From the NCBI RefSeq assembly GCF_040045035.1, contig NZ_JBDZDS010000006.1, forward strand, positions 124,001 to 188,000: DNA of 64,000 bases. The letters run 5' to 3'. Below are positions 1 to 9,019 of this stretch, piece by piece (position 1 is the first letter of the stretch; every line of letters begins with the position of its first letter). The position numbers were made by a program, and so were the translations under genes. The notes beneath the pieces are model-generated. The model did not search any database and was not told where the DNA came from. It saw only the letters and a program-made list of their open reading frames with translations. Origin of the DNA: Pseudaminobacter sp040045035 (GTDB taxonomy: Bacteria; Pseudomonadota; Alphaproteobacteria; Rhizobiales; Rhizobiaceae).

Positions 1-57
1 TGCCGGGCAGGATATCCAGAATTCCGGATCTCCCGAACGGCGCTCAGGGATCCTGCC

Positions 58-180
58 CCCTTTTACCGCCCCGGCAAGCCGGGAGCCGCAAAAGGCAAAC
101 ACGGTTCGAACCTTCCATTGGAGCACTCGCTCCTTTGTCGGGTCTTCACCCGTCTCATGCAGGCCCATATGAATTAAGGC
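58..180 (-). promoter_or_regulatory. Probable ribosomal protein L10 leader (upstream of rplJ, which lies outside the window)
   Basis: This lies downstream of rplA on the minus strand, where rplJ-rplL is expected just beyond base 1. Read on the minus strand it contains a stem-loop with CGGGT and ACCCG arms around GAAG (about 139-154), followed by ACAAAGGAGCG. That resembles the L10-(L12)4 binding leader known from many bacteria, by which L10 represses its own mRNA. A further inverted repeat with GGGCAGGAT and ATCCTGCCC arms lies at 5-13 and 50-58, closer to rplJ. The class is recognised from memory; a covariance-model search was not possible. Confidence 0.55.
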
Positions 181-202
181 GAGCCGCCTGCAATCTCGGA
201 CA

Positions 203-289
203 GGATATCCGGAAGCGTTCGACCGCTTCCGGTATCCGGACCCGAAGGTCCGGAATTCGTTCGGGATCAGGCCGTTACAGCCTGATCCC
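203..289 (-). promoter_or_regulatory. Three tandem stem-loops between rplA and the L10 leader
   Basis: Three strong hairpins follow the rplA stop: 263-289 (10-bp perfect arms, GGGATCAGGC), 235-254 (8-bp arms, TCCGGACC, CGAA loop) and 203-237 (arms about 14 bp with one bulge, shared edge with the second). None has a clear T-run on the minus strand. They could protect or process the rplKA message or attenuate transcription into rplJL. Hairpins 2 and 3 overlap, so they may be alternative structures. Confidence 0.6.
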
Positions 290-300
290 AATTCAACACA

Positions 301-999
301 TCAAGCCGTGGCCAGCGTGACCAGGTCAAGCTTGAGGCCGGGGCCCATGGTCGAGGTCAGCGAGACCTTCTTGACGTAGACGCCCTTGGCGCCAGACGGC
401 TTGGCCTTGTTGACCGCATCGGCGAAGGCGCGGACGTTCTCTTCCAGCGCCTTGACGTCGAACGACAGCTTGCCGACGCCACCATGCACGATACCGGCCT
501 TCTCGACGCGGAACTCAACCGCACCGCCCTTGGACGCCTTGACGGCGCCGGCGATGTCGGTGGTCACGGTGCCAACCTTCGGGTTCGGCATCATGCCGCG
601 GGGGCCGAGCACCTTACCCAGACGGCCGACCAGCGGCATCATGTCCGGGGTGGCGATGCAGCGATCGAAGTTGATCTCGCCCTTCTGGACGATCTCGACC
701 AGATCCTCGGCACCAACGATGTCGGCGCCAGCGGCGCGAGCCTCGTCGGCCTTGGCGTCCTTGGCGAAGACGGCGACGCGGACCGTACGGCCGGTGCCGT
801 TCGGCAGGTTGACGACGCCACGGACCATCTGGTCGGCATGACGCGGATCAACGCCGAGGTTCATCGCGATTTCGATGGTCTCGTCGAACTTGACCGAGGA
901 ACGGTCCTTGAGCATCTGGATCGCCTCACCCAGGCCATAGGCCTTGTTGACGTCGATGCCCTCGCGGGACTTGACTACGCGCTTACCAATCTTTGCCAT
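301..999 (-). CDS. rplA: 50S ribosomal protein L1
   Basis: This is a 232-residue protein of normal L1 length that begins MAKIGKRV. L1 forms the mobile stalk at the ribosomal E site and represses its own operon by binding the rplK leader. The L1 core is visible, including the GPRGMMPNPKVGT segment around residues 120-135. I chose the ATG at 999 over an upstream in-frame start at 1047 because the extra 16 residues would lie inside rplK and are not L1-like. The start is only 4 bases after the rplK stop, so the two are translated from one message. Confidence 0.98.
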   Translation of the reverse strand: MAKIGKRVVKSREGIDVNKAYGLGEAIQMLKDRSSVKFDETIEIAMNLGVDPRHADQMVRGVVNLPNGTGRTVRVAVFAKDAKADEARAAGADIVGAEDLVEIVQKGEINFDRCIATPDMMPLVGRLGKVLGPRGMMPNPKVGTVTTDIAGAVKASKGGAVEFRVEKAGIVHGGVGKLSFDVKALEENVRAFADAVNKAKPSGAKGVYVKKVSLTSTMGPGLKLDLVTLATA

Positions 1000-1003
1000 G
1001 GTC

Positions 1004-1432
1004 TCAGCCCACCACTTCCAGGCCCATCGAACGGGCGGAACCTTCAACCATACGCATCGCCGCTTCGACGTCGGCTGCGTTCAGGTCCTTCATCTTGGCT
1101 TCGGCGATCTCGCGAACCTTGTCGCGGCTGATCTGACCGGCCTTGACCTTGCCCGGCTCCTTGGAGCCCGACTTCAGATTGGCGGCCTTCTTCAGGAAGT
1201 AGGTCACCGGCGGCGTCTTCATCGCGAAGGTGAACGACTTGTCCTGGTAGTAGGTGATCACGACCGGGATCGGCGTGCCCTTCTCCATTTCCTGCGTGGC
1301 GGCATTGAACGCCTTGCAGAATTCCATGATGTTGATGCCACGCTGACCAAGCGCAGGGCCGATCGGGGGCGACGGCGTCGCCGAACCCGCAGAGACCTGA
1401 AGCTTGAGCTGGCCCGCAACTTTCTTAGCCAT
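1004..1432 (-). CDS. rplK: 50S ribosomal protein L11
   Basis: The protein has 142 residues, typical for L11. The N-terminal domain carries the proline-rich PPIGPALGQRGINI segment, and the C-terminal rRNA-binding domain ends in a GSARSMG motif. L11 binds the GTPase-associated region of 23S rRNA and is needed for stringent-response sensing. It is cotranscribed with rplA downstream and follows nusG after a 164-base spacer that holds a probable L1-binding site. Confidence 0.98.
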   Translation of the reverse strand: MAKKVAGQLKLQVSAGSATPSPPIGPALGQRGINIMEFCKAFNAATQEMEKGTPIPVVITYYQDKSFTFAMKTPPVTYFLKKAANLKSGSKEPGKVKAGQISRDKVREIAEAKMKDLNAADVEAAMRMVEGSARSMGLEVVG

Positions 1433-1480
1433 ACTCTGTCTGCCTTGTTTTAGAGCCGGAACGATCCGGCGGTTGCAGTT

Positions 1481-1530
1481 TGGTGGTTCGAATGAGCGCG
1501 ACCGGCTAAAGCCGAGTCATCCTCCCACCG
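1481..1530 (-). promoter_or_regulatory. Candidate L1-binding autoregulatory site in the rplK leader
   Basis: In the nusG-rplK spacer the minus strand reads GTGGGAGG (1521-1528), a central GGC...GCC stem, then ACCACC (1482-1487). A GTGGGAGG...ACCACA arrangement ahead of rplK is the known form of the L1 mRNA target in several bacteria, mimicking the 23S rRNA site. This is motif similarity from memory and was not tested with a structure model. Confidence 0.45.
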
Positions 1531-1596
1531 TTTCGACGACAGGCCTCGGCCCACCGTCCGCTCGCATGCCGCAGCCGGCCGCGAGCGCCACTCGGA

Positions 1597-2136
1597 TCAG
1601 CCCTTCTCGACCTGTCCGAATTCGAGATCCACGGGCACCGCACGCCCGAAGATCGAAACCTCCACCTTGAGCCGCGCGCGCTCCTCGTCCACTTCCTGGA
1701 CGAAACCGTTGAACGACGCGAAGGGGCCGTCCGACACGCGAACCTGCTCGCCGATCTCGAAGGTGACCGACGGCTTGGGCCGCTCGACGCCTTCCTGCAC
1801 CTGGTGCAGGATGCGGTCAGCCTCTTTGTCGGTGATGTGCATCGGCTTGGCGGTATGCTTGTCCTCGCCCAGGAAGCCGGTCACGCGCGGCGTATTCTTA
1901 ACCAGGCTGATGATCGCGTCGTTCAGATCGGCCTTGAGCAGCACATAGCCCGGGAAGAACTTGCGCTCGGCATCGACCTTCTTGCCGCGACGAACCTCAA
2001 CGACCTTCTCGGTCGGAACGACGATCTGCTCGATCCTGTCGCTCAAACCCTTCTGCTTAGCCTTGTGCTCGATGTCCTCGGCGACCTTCTTCTCGAAATT
2101 CGAGTAAGCATGGACGATGTACCAACGCGCAGTCAT
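1597..2136 (-). CDS. nusG: Transcription termination/antitermination protein NusG
   Basis: NusG binds the RNA polymerase clamp and links it to Rho or ribosomal protein S10. The 179-residue protein has the N-terminal NGN domain (WYIVHAYSNFEKKV near residue 5) and a C-terminal KOW domain starting about residue 125 (GEQVRVSDGPFASFNG). Length and order match the family. It lies 28 bases after secE and before rplK, the standard secE-nusG-rplKA arrangement. Confidence 0.98.
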   Translation of the reverse strand: MTARWYIVHAYSNFEKKVAEDIEHKAKQKGLSDRIEQIVVPTEKVVEVRRGKKVDAERKFFPGYVLLKADLNDAIISLVKNTPRVTGFLGEDKHTAKPMHITDKEADRILHQVQEGVERPKPSVTFEIGEQVRVSDGPFASFNGFVQEVDEERARLKVEVSIFGRAVPVDLEFGQVEKG

Positions 2137-2164
2137 TACGAGACTTCTCCGTGTTCGCCGGTGT

Positions 2165-2368
2165 TCAGCGGCCGAGGCCGAGGAGCAAGCTGACGCCGAG
2201 AGCCATCAACTGGTCGGCAGCAAAGAAAAAGATCATGGCAATGATCGCGAAGACAATGACCATGATGGTCGAGATCACCGTCTCACGACGCGAGGGCCAC
2301 GTTACCTTAGCCGTCTCCGTCCGAACCTGCTGGAGGAAGGTAAAAGGATTAGTGGTTTTTGACGCCAT
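2165..2368 (-). CDS. secE: Preprotein translocase subunit SecE
   Basis: This is a 67-residue single-helix SecE of the short type. The amphipathic segment (FLQQVRTETAKVTWPSRRET) precedes one transmembrane helix at about residues 35-58. SecE clamps SecY in the SecYEG channel. I prefer the ATG at 2368 (MASKTTNPF), which gives the usual rhizobial N-terminus. A TTG at 2386 would add six residues and cannot be excluded. Confidence 0.95.
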   Translation of the reverse strand: MASKTTNPFTFLQQVRTETAKVTWPSRRETVISTIMVIVFAIIAMIFFFAADQLMALGVSLLLGLGR

Positions 2369-2670
2369 CTGCCGCTCTGTTTTCAAGGATCCGAAAATCC
2401 GGATCGCCTGCCTGTTCCCGTAGGCCGGGAAATGCCTCGCCTGGTTCCGGATGCCTCGCTCGAATCAGCGAAGTTATTCCGCCCATGCATTTCGGGCGCG
2501 TAAAGCCGGCTATCCAGCTCCACGCACCGCGTGTCTGTTGCGTCTACATAAGACCGATTCCCAACACATGCAAGTGCCTAAACCTGTCTTATTGCCAAGC
2601 GCCCTTTGTCGGAACAATTCAGTCGTGCCGCACGGGGCTATATCGACATTGCGCTGCCGGATCGCAGCGC

Positions 2671-2746
<76 letters not shown>

Positions 2747-2996
2747 AACGCGGCTGCTTCATTCCACAAAGAGCGCGGTGTTTCAAGTGCCGTGTGCAAT
2801 TCCCGCGCATGATTTTCACAGGCCCCTGGAAAAGCGCCGTGCGCAAAGGAACTGACGCGGGAAGATTACGGGAGGCGGAAACGGGATGATCTCGGAATCA
2901 CACAGAATCACGATCGCCGACGGCCTCCAGCGCGTGCAATGAGTCGCTCAGCCTTCACCCCGAAGAGGTACCGCCCCACGCCTCTCACAAGCCCAT

Positions 2997-3023
2997 AAAG
3001 AAAAAGGGCGGCCGAAGCCGCCC
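2997..3023 (-). terminator. Rho-independent terminator after tuf
   Basis: The perfect stem GGGCGGC/GCCGCCC with a TTCG tetraloop (3006-3023) is followed on the minus strand by TTTTTCTTT. It ends the tuf transcript 26 bases after the stop codon, so tRNA-Trp and secE need read-through or their own promoter. I see nothing else in the spacer between tRNA-Trp and this terminator (2747-2996). Confidence 0.9.
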
Positions 3024-3048
3024 TTCCCTCAAGCAGATGCCTGCCTGA

Positions 3049-4224
<1,176 letters not shown>

Positions 4225-4366
4225 TGCTTATCTTCCTTGGCGGCGGGACTTCAGTTAGGTTCGGATGCGGGGCGATTAGCGACAAAGGCCAAAAAACACA
4301 AGCGTCTTTTGACCGGATGCTGTCGGCCCCTTCGGGACGGACGCTCCGATATCGGTGTTGCGGCGG

Positions 4367-4395
4367 AATATAAGGTGGATCCGGCGCGATTGTAA
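4367..4395 (-). promoter_or_regulatory. Candidate sigma-70 promoter for tuf
   Basis: On the minus strand a good -10 box, TATATT (4367-4372), is preceded by exactly 17 bases and a weak -35, TTACAA (4390-4395). It would give a leader of about 135 bases before tuf containing a GTCCGTCCC...GGGGCCGAC stem-loop. Read-through from the upstream tRNA promoter is also possible. Confidence 0.45.
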
Positions 4396-4434
4396 GTGCA
4401 GCCGAGTCGGCTGCAACCGTCTACTGGAAGCCTC

Positions 4435-4508
4435 TGGAGCGGGTAGCGGGAATCGAACCCGCGTATTCAGCTTGGAAGGCTGCTGCTCTACCATTGAGCT
4501 ATACCCGC
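4435..4508 (-). tRNA. tRNA-Gly (anticodon TCC)
   Basis: The 74-base cloverleaf has an encoded CCA. The acceptor GCGGGTA pairs with TACCCGC, the anticodon loop is CTTCCAA and the T-arm is GCGGG/CCCGC. It sits 29 bases after tRNA-Tyr on the same strand. Confidence 0.98.
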
Positions 4509-4537
4509 AACTTCCCTTCGTGGCTCCAGGCCGGCAG

Positions 4538-4622
4538 TGGTGGAGGAGGTTGGATTCGAACCAACGTAGACTGAGTCAACGGATTTACAGTCCGTCCCCT
4601 TTAACCACTCGGGCACTCCTCC
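4538..4622 (-). tRNA. tRNA-Tyr (anticodon GTA)
   Basis: The 85-base class II tRNA has a long variable arm, the anticodon loop CTGTAAA and an encoded CCA end. It is first in the Tyr-Gly-tuf-Trp-secE series and diverges from rlmB. Confidence 0.98.
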
Positions 4623-4705
4623 GTACTGCTTTGCCGGAGCCATGCAACGAGGCATTCGACCGATTTCGGAACCGGGAAAAGTCCCGCTCGTCAATCTGCG
4701 ATGCG

Positions 4706-4734
4706 CTTATGGCGATATGGTCTTGCACTGTCAA
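4706..4734 (-). promoter_or_regulatory. Sigma-70 promoter for the tRNA-Tyr/tRNA-Gly unit
   Basis: A perfect -35 hexamer TTGACA (4729-4734) lies 17 bases from CATAAG (4706-4711) on the minus strand. The expected start is about 80 bases before tRNA-Tyr. It lies in the divergent spacer with rlmB. Confidence 0.65.
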
Positions 4735-4822
4735 CCACGCCATTGGCGTTTTCGATGGAAATTATCGCACAGCTTTCGTCGCCGGCATATCCAAAGCCAA
4801 ACACCCCGTTTATAGAGCGGTC

Positions 4823-5683
4823 ATGAGCAATGAAAAAAAGCCTGGAACGCCCAAGGATACCCACTACGCCAAGCTTCGGCGCGCCTATCGCGACCAGAAG
4901 AGCGGCGGCAAGCCGGCTCATCGCCCGCGCCCCAGCATTCCGCCCGGCGAAGCCGCGGCCGAAGGCCTTTTGCGCCTTTATGGCCTGCATACCGTGCGTG
5001 CGGCGCTGGAGAATCCGCGCCGGGACATCCACCGCATGCTGGCGACTCGCAACGCGCTGGAACGGCTGGAGATCGGCGACAAGGCCCTGCCCTTTCCTGT
5101 GGAAATCGTCGAGCCGCGCGACATCGACAAGATCACCGGCAGCGACGCCGTCCACCAAGGCGTGCTGATCGAGGCCGCGCCCTTGAAGCCCAAGGCGCTG
5201 TCGGCGCTGGGCGACACGCCGCTGGTGCTGGTGCTGGACCAGGTGACGGACCCGCATAATGTCGGCGCCATCATCCGTTCGGCCGTGGCTTTCGGCGCCG
5301 GCGCACTGATCACCACCTCGCGCCACAGTGCGCAGGAATCAGGCGTGCTGGCCAAATCCGCCTCTGGTGCACTGGAGCACATCGACCTCATCGAGGTGCG
5401 TAACCTCGCCGAAGCGCTCGGCGAATTGCACGAATCGGGTTTCCAGACCATCGGTCTCGATTCGGAAGGGCCGGCGGAACTGGAACAGACATTTTTGGGC
5501 GAGCGAATCGCGCTCGTGCTCGGCGCGGAGGGCAAAGGCCTGCGCCACAAGACGCGCGAGACGGTGAATGCCTTGGCCCGACTCGACATGCCGGGCGTGA
5601 TTCATTCGCTCAATGTGTCGAACGCCGCGGCGATCAGCCTCTATGCCGCGCGAAAGCACCTGGCGAGTGTGAAGGCGAAGTAG
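4823..5683 (+). CDS. rlmB: 23S rRNA (guanosine-2'-O-)-methyltransferase RlmB (TrmH family)
   Basis: This SpoU/TrmH-family enzyme methylates the 2'-OH of a guanosine in 23S rRNA using S-adenosylmethionine. With the ATG at 4823 it has 286 residues. A basic N-terminal tail (about residues 1-45) is followed by the substrate-binding domain (LYGLHTVRAALENP) and the knotted catalytic domain. Family motifs are DQVTDPHNVGAIIRSA, LVLGAEGKGL and the C-terminal SLNVSNAAAISLY. The frame stays open upstream, but that stretch runs into the tRNA genes and is not coding. TrmB-type paralogues share the fold, so the exact target guanosine is inferred. Confidence 0.9.
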   Translation: MSNEKKPGTPKDTHYAKLRRAYRDQKSGGKPAHRPRPSIPPGEAAAEGLLRLYGLHTVRAALENPRRDIHRMLATRNALERLEIGDKALPFPVEIVEPRDIDKITGSDAVHQGVLIEAAPLKPKALSALGDTPLVLVLDQVTDPHNVGAIIRSAVAFGAGALITTSRHSAQESGVLAKSASGALEHIDLIEVRNLAEALGELHESGFQTIGLDSEGPAELEQTFLGERIALVLGAEGKGLRHKTRETVNALARLDMPGVIHSLNVSNAAAISLYAARKHLASVKAK

Positions 5684-5695
5684 GTCCAAGAAAGC

Positions 5696-5728
5696 GAGAA
5701 TCACGGACGCTTGCGATCCGTGGTTCTC
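5696..5728 (+). terminator. Stem-loop after rlmB, possible terminator
   Basis: The arms GAGAATCACGGA and TCCGTGGTTCTC (one wobble) enclose a nine-base loop 13 bases after the rlmB stop. There is no clean T-run, so termination is uncertain. Confidence 0.5.
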
Positions 5729-5778
5729 GGATATCATCTAACTACCCCCAAGATTTGAATTCCAGGCCGTCACGGGAG

Positions 5779-5818
5779 CGTCCTTCGAGGCTCGCGGCGC
5801 TCGCACCTCAGGATGAGG
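5779..5818. repeat. Short intergenic palindromic repeat of rhizobial type
   Basis: The sequence CGTCCTTCGAGGCTCGC followed by GGCGCTCGCACCTCAGGATG resembles the short palindromes (CCTTCGAGG...CCTCAGGATGA) scattered between genes in many Rhizobiales genomes. I recognise the pattern from memory and see only this copy in the window. Confidence 0.5.
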
Positions 5819-5869
5819 GAAGTTTGCTCGGCTCAGGCCGATGTGCCAGCGAATCCGACAGCGCGGCTG

Positions 5870-6043
5870 CTAGAAGCCCCCTATTCCGGTGACGTGACGC
5901 AGCCAGAAGGCGAGCACAATGAACGCGATTGCCGCCGTGACGCCGGTCCAGTCGACGTTCGCCGTCTTGAGAGCCTGAACGAGCTTTACCACGGCAGACC
6001 ACGCCACCATCACGACCAGGGTGACAAAGACAATCCGGATCAT
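5870..6043 (-). CDS. Small two-helix membrane protein, unknown function
   Basis: This 57-residue reading frame begins MIRIVFVTLVV and ends ...VTGIGGF. It contains two hydrophobic stretches: residues 1-19 (VFVTLVVMVAWSAVV) and about 34-48 (GVTAAIAFIVLAFWL), joined by a short loop with KLVQALKTANVDW. A near-perfect Shine-Dalgarno (GGAGGT, five bases before the ATG) supports translation and decides the start. It would sit as a hairpin in the inner membrane. I do not recognise a named family. It stands alone between rlmB and the lysozyme-like lipoprotein gene, on the opposite strand to both. Confidence 0.75.
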   Translation of the reverse strand: MIRIVFVTLVVMVAWSAVVKLVQALKTANVDWTGVTAAIAFIVLAFWLRHVTGIGGF

Positions 6044-6291
6044 CCCTCACCTCCCCACGGAACCAAGGTTTTCAGGAATAATATGGGCACGCGGCGGGCG
6101 GTTTTAAGAGCGGGCAGGCCCCATCGCGGGAACGGTGGCGCGCGAGAGCTTCGAACAAGGCCTTCCAGCCGGATGGCCTGTGGAAAACCAGGGTCTTTGC
6201 CGCATATTCGGCCGGCGCGGTGCGGCGAAAGAATCTCGTTAAATTTTGATTAAATTTTGGGGGCTACGAGACTCGCGGAAAGCGAGGTTCC

Positions 6292-6864
6292 ATGATGCGC
6301 GCCCTGTTTCTCGTAGCGCTCCTGACACTCGGTAGCTGCGCAACCGCGCCATCGCGTATCAATGACGTGTGCGCGGTGTTCGACCAGCGGGATGGCTGGT
6401 TCAACAGCTGGCACCGCGCCGCCAAGAAGACCGAGCGCGAGTTCGGCGTTCCCGTTCCCATCCTGATGGCGACGATCTATGCCGAGTCCGGTTTCAGCCC
6501 CTATGCCCGCCCGCCCCGGACAAAGCTGTTCGGCTTCATTCCCTGGACCCGCCCTTCGACCGCCTATGGCTATTCGCAGGCGCTCGACGGCACCTGGTCA
6601 CGCTATCAGGCCGAGACCGGCAACTGGTCTGCGAGCAGATCGAATTTTGCGAACGCCATCCACTTCATCGGCTGGTACCACGCGACCAGCAACCGCGTGA
6701 ACGGCATCGCGCTCAACGACACCTACAACCTCTATCTCGCCTACTATCTCGGCCATTCGGGCTATTCGCGCGGTACCGCCAACGCCACCGCGCAGCAGGG
6801 GGCGCGCCGCGCCGCCAACATGGCAATCCGATATGCAGGCCAGATGCAGGCATGCGGCCGCTGA
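6292..6864 (+). CDS. Lipoprotein with lysozyme-like (lytic transglycosylase type) domain
   Basis: The 190-residue protein has a lipoprotein signal (LTLGSC, acylated Cys near residue 16), so it is probably anchored in the outer or inner membrane facing the periplasm. The rest resembles SLT-type lysozyme folds: a likely catalytic Glu in ATIYAESGFSPYARP (about residue 66), then AYGYSQALDGTW and the Tyr-rich LYLAYYLGHSGY. These predict peptidoglycan cleavage. No partner gene is adjacent. The start follows a weak GAGGTTCC ribosome-binding sequence. Confidence 0.8.
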   Translation: MMRALFLVALLTLGSCATAPSRINDVCAVFDQRDGWFNSWHRAAKKTEREFGVPVPILMATIYAESGFSPYARPPRTKLFGFIPWTRPSTAYGYSQALDGTWSRYQAETGNWSASRSNFANAIHFIGWYHATSNRVNGIALNDTYNLYLAYYLGHSGYSRGTANATAQQGARRAANMAIRYAGQMQACGR

Positions 6865-6952
6865 ACCTTCGCCGCGGCAGGGGATAGCGCTACAGAAGGA
6901 TTGACCTCCGAACGCCATTGGCGGATGCTCACCCAGACGCGGGAGGGCTGCC

Positions 6953-7252
6953 ATGATCACTGGATCGCAATGCCACGCAGGCCGTGCTCTAGTTGAGATT
7001 TCGCGGGCACAACTTGCCAGCAAGTCTCGGGTGGATGAGCTGATCATCGAACAATTCGAACACGACATGGAACTGCCGGGTCCGGCAGCGATCGCCGCAC
7101 TCCAGACGGCGCTCGAGGAGCTTGGCGCCGTCTTCATCTCTGAGGACGGCGGCGGCATCGGCGTAAGGCTGAAGGCCTCGCGGTCATTCGCCAAGCAAAG
7201 TTCTCGCCGGAAGGGCAGCCACGGGCTGACGGCGGATAACGATGTGCGCTAG
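6953..7252 (+). CDS. Small XRE-like helix-turn-helix protein
   Basis: The 99-residue protein follows the pattern of the short rhizobial HTH proteins: MITGSQCHAGRALVEISRAQLASKSRV (a degenerate helix-turn-helix), then ALQTALEELGAVFISEDGGGIGVRLK. Members are presumed DNA-binding regulators with unknown targets. The HTH core is less canonical than usual (a Cys-His pair near residues 7-8). A basic tail follows residue 80. It stands alone, followed by a large inverted repeat. Confidence 0.7.
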   Translation: MITGSQCHAGRALVEISRAQLASKSRVDELIIEQFEHDMELPGPAAIAALQTALEELGAVFISEDGGGIGVRLKASRSFAKQSSRRKGSHGLTADNDVR

Positions 7253-7260
7253 GCCCGAGG

Positions 7261-7320
7261 CGAAACGACGCGAACGCCCGCGCAGCCGGCCACCTTGCTG
7301 CAGCGGGCGTCTTCGTTTCG
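7261..7320 (+). terminator. Large imperfect inverted repeat, probable terminator
   Basis: The arms CGAAACGA/TCGTTTCG and, inside them, CGCCCG/CGGGCG form a 60-base hairpin that starts 8 bases after the HTH gene. It lacks a T-run. Confidence 0.5.
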
Positions 7321-7515
7321 GTGACGCTGCGTTTCAAGAACAATACGGACCGGTCAAGGAAATTTCTTGAAATATCCTGTCGCGAGGCTCATGGGAGGGT
7401 ATAGCCCGCGACGAGCGGACACTCCGCCTTTCAGCAAACCTTGATCGAAGTTTGCCTGGCATGACTCCTCCCCCCTGAGCCAATGCCGCTTCGATCACAT
7501 GGAGCGATATCCCCC

Positions 7516-8868
7516 ATGTCTTCGACAACCACTGCAGCGTCGTTGAGTGCTGTGCCTGCCAATCCACGCTCCCGCGTGATCCTGGCCAGCCTCATCGGCA
7601 CCACCATCGAATTCTACGATTTCTACGTTTACGCCACCGCCGCCGTGCTGGTGTTTCCCCACCTGTTCTTTCCCAAAGGCAATGAGACCACGGCGCTGCT
7701 CGCGTCCTTCGCCGTGTTCGGCGCGGCCATGGTGGCCCGGCCGCTGGGCGCAATCTTCTTCGGCCATCTGGGCGACAAGCGCGGGCGCAAGATCACCCTC
7801 GTCGGCGCGCTGCTGACCATGGGCATCGCCACCTTCCTGATCGGCCTTTTGCCGACCTATGCCAGCGCCGGCTGGCTTGCCCCGGCGCTATTGGTGCTGA
7901 TGCGCCTGGCGCAAGGCTTCGCGCTGGGCGGCGAATGGAGCGGCGCGGCCCTGGTGGCGACCGAGAACGCGCCTCCCGGCAAGCGCGCGATCTTCGGCAC
8001 CTTCCCCCAGCTCGGCGCGCCGATCGGCTTCATCATCGCCAATGGCCTGTTCCTGACCATCGCTGCCGCCCTGCCCTCCGACGACCCGTCGCGTCCGTCG
8101 ACGGCCTTCCTCGACTGGGGCTGGCGCATCCCGTTCCTGTTCTCGATCGTCATGGTGGCGGTCGGCCTCTGGGTGCGGCTGAACCTGGTCGAGAGCGCCG
8201 CCTTCGAGAACACGGTCAAGAGCGGACAGGTCCAGAAGGTCCCACTCGTGGCGGCCTTCAGAACCCACTGGAAGGAGCTCGTGCTGGGCACCTTCTACAT
8301 GCTGGCCACCTATGTGCTGTTCTATCTGATGACCACCTTCTCGCTGAGCTACGGCCGCGCTGCGACCACCGCCCCGCTTCCGGGCCTCGGCTACGACTAC
8401 AGTACCTTCGTGCTGATGATGATCATCGGCGTGGTGTTCTTCGGCATCTTCACCATGGTCTCCGGCCCCTGGGCGGACCGCTGGGGCCGCCGCAAGACCC
8501 TGATCTGGGTCACGCTTGCCATCATCGCCTTCGGCCTCGTCTGGGTGCCGATGCTCGCGGGCGGCAATGTCGGCGTCATGGCCTGGCTCATCATCGGCTT
8601 CACGCTGATGGGCATGACCTTCGGGCCGATGGGCGCGCTGCTGCCTGAGCTGTTTCCGGCGAATGTGCGCTACACAGGCTCCGGCATCTCCTACAACGTC
8701 TCCTCGATTCTGGGCGCGGCGATCGCCCCCTTCATCGCGGTGGCGCTTTGGAGCGCGGGCGGCGGCAGCCCGTTCTGGGTCGGCATCTACCTCTCGGCCA
8801 TGGCCGTGTTGACCCTGATTGCACTTCTGCTCGGCAAGGAAACCAAGGACGTCGACATCGACGCCTGA
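7516..8868 (+). CDS. MFS transporter of the metabolite:H+ symporter (ShiA/ProP-like) family
   Basis: With the ATG at 7516 the protein has 450 residues and about 12 membrane segments. Signature loops fit the MHS family: EFYDFYVYATAA in helix 1, GHLGDKRGRKITL after helix 2, RLAQGFALGGEWSGA in helix 4, and DRWGRRKTL in the second half. Such carriers take up organic acids, shikimate, betaines or similar compounds with protons; the substrate cannot be told from sequence. An in-frame ATG at 7483 is the alternative start. The downstream dehydrogenase-like gene is on the same strand 150 bases away and may be functionally linked. Confidence 0.9.
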   Translation: MSSTTTAASLSAVPANPRSRVILASLIGTTIEFYDFYVYATAAVLVFPHLFFPKGNETTALLASFAVFGAAMVARPLGAIFFGHLGDKRGRKITLVGALLTMGIATFLIGLLPTYASAGWLAPALLVLMRLAQGFALGGEWSGAALVATENAPPGKRAIFGTFPQLGAPIGFIIANGLFLTIAAALPSDDPSRPSTAFLDWGWRIPFLFSIVMVAVGLWVRLNLVESAAFENTVKSGQVQKVPLVAAFRTHWKELVLGTFYMLATYVLFYLMTTFSLSYGRAATTAPLPGLGYDYSTFVLMMIIGVVFFGIFTMVSGPWADRWGRRKTLIWVTLAIIAFGLVWVPMLAGGNVGVMAWLIIGFTLMGMTFGPMGALLPELFPANVRYTGSGISYNVSSILGAAIAPFIAVALWSAGGGSPFWVGIYLSAMAVLTLIALLLGKETKDVDIDA

Positions 8869-9019
8869 CCCCTGTCGCCAGGCAGCTCGCCGGACCCGGG
8901 CTGGACGCCATGCTCGACGGCCTGGCGTCCGGCCGCTCGGATCGGTTTCTGTATTTTCCGATCGCTTCCCGCATTGCCGAGGACCATGGCCGCGCCATAT
9001 CCGTCTTCAGGAGGCGCCC

